From the NCBI RefSeq assembly GCF_026230105.1, contig NC_079483.1, positions 15,865,312-15,929,311 on the forward strand: 64,000 bases of DNA; not shown here. The letters run 5' to 3'. The text below holds more notes on this DNA, generated by a model. It was not told the DNA's origin, searched no databases, and saw nothing but the letters and a program-made list of their open reading frames with translations. Source of the DNA: Diorhabda sublineata. Taxonomy: Eukaryota; Arthropoda; Insecta; Coleoptera; Chrysomelidae. Position 1 is the stretch's first letter.

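Overview
The window is AT-rich nuclear DNA from an arthropod, most likely an insect. It has long introns with consensus GT-AG boundaries, carries many mariner, Tc3-like, pogo-like, piggyBac-like and LINE-type insertions, and contains no bacterial-style gene clusters. I cannot name the species. The single host gene I can recognise runs left to right across almost the whole window. It is a type IV (zeta/iota class) diacylglycerol kinase, the class that includes Drosophila rdgA. I could place 14 coding exons between 9201 and 64000, about 767 codons, and the splice phases agree from each exon to the next. They encode, in order, the end of the region after the C1 domains with a very basic MARCKS-like/NLS stretch, the split catalytic domain, the accessory domain, a variable linker, and ankyrin repeats that run off the right edge. 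The C1 (zinc) domains and the 5' end must lie to the left, and the last few dozen residues to the right.

Layout. 1-9200 is presumably the preceding intron. It holds a deleted Tc3-like transposon, three tandem ~300 bp units, a mariner with recognisable ends, and piggyBac-like remains. 9201-18490 carries exons 1-3, with a deleted mariner that has clear TA-flanked ends in intron 1 and two long-inverted-repeat transposon derivatives in intron 2. 18491-26584 carries exons 4-5 behind an intron holding two mariners and LINE pieces. 26585-33352 leads to exon 6 and contains LINE fragments, a MULE-like remnant and an unusual long-terminal-repeat DNA element. 33353-38329 carries exons 7-9. 38330-56077 is a 17.7 kb intron. 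It contains the only long intact ORF of the window, a 597-residue pogo-like transposase (minus strand) inside a complete 2.5 kb element with perfect terminal repeats, itself inserted in an older palindromic element. Further right are more Tc3-like and mariner copies and a small hairpin element with a hammerhead-like core. 56078-64000 carries exons 10-14.

How it fits together. The kinase would phosphorylate diacylglycerol to phosphatidic acid and so end DAG signalling. Its exons 9, 10 and 11 are all multiples of three with the same phase at both ends, so any of them could be skipped without breaking the frame. Nearly everything else that can be recognised is transposon-derived, mostly broken, and lies in introns. 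Points most worth a second look: the apparently intact pogo-like element with a PHD-like finger and paired subterminal motifs; the long-TIR element at 31.0-32.4 kb with a cysteine-rich tail; and two copies of a hairpin element whose centre resembles a hammerhead ribozyme.
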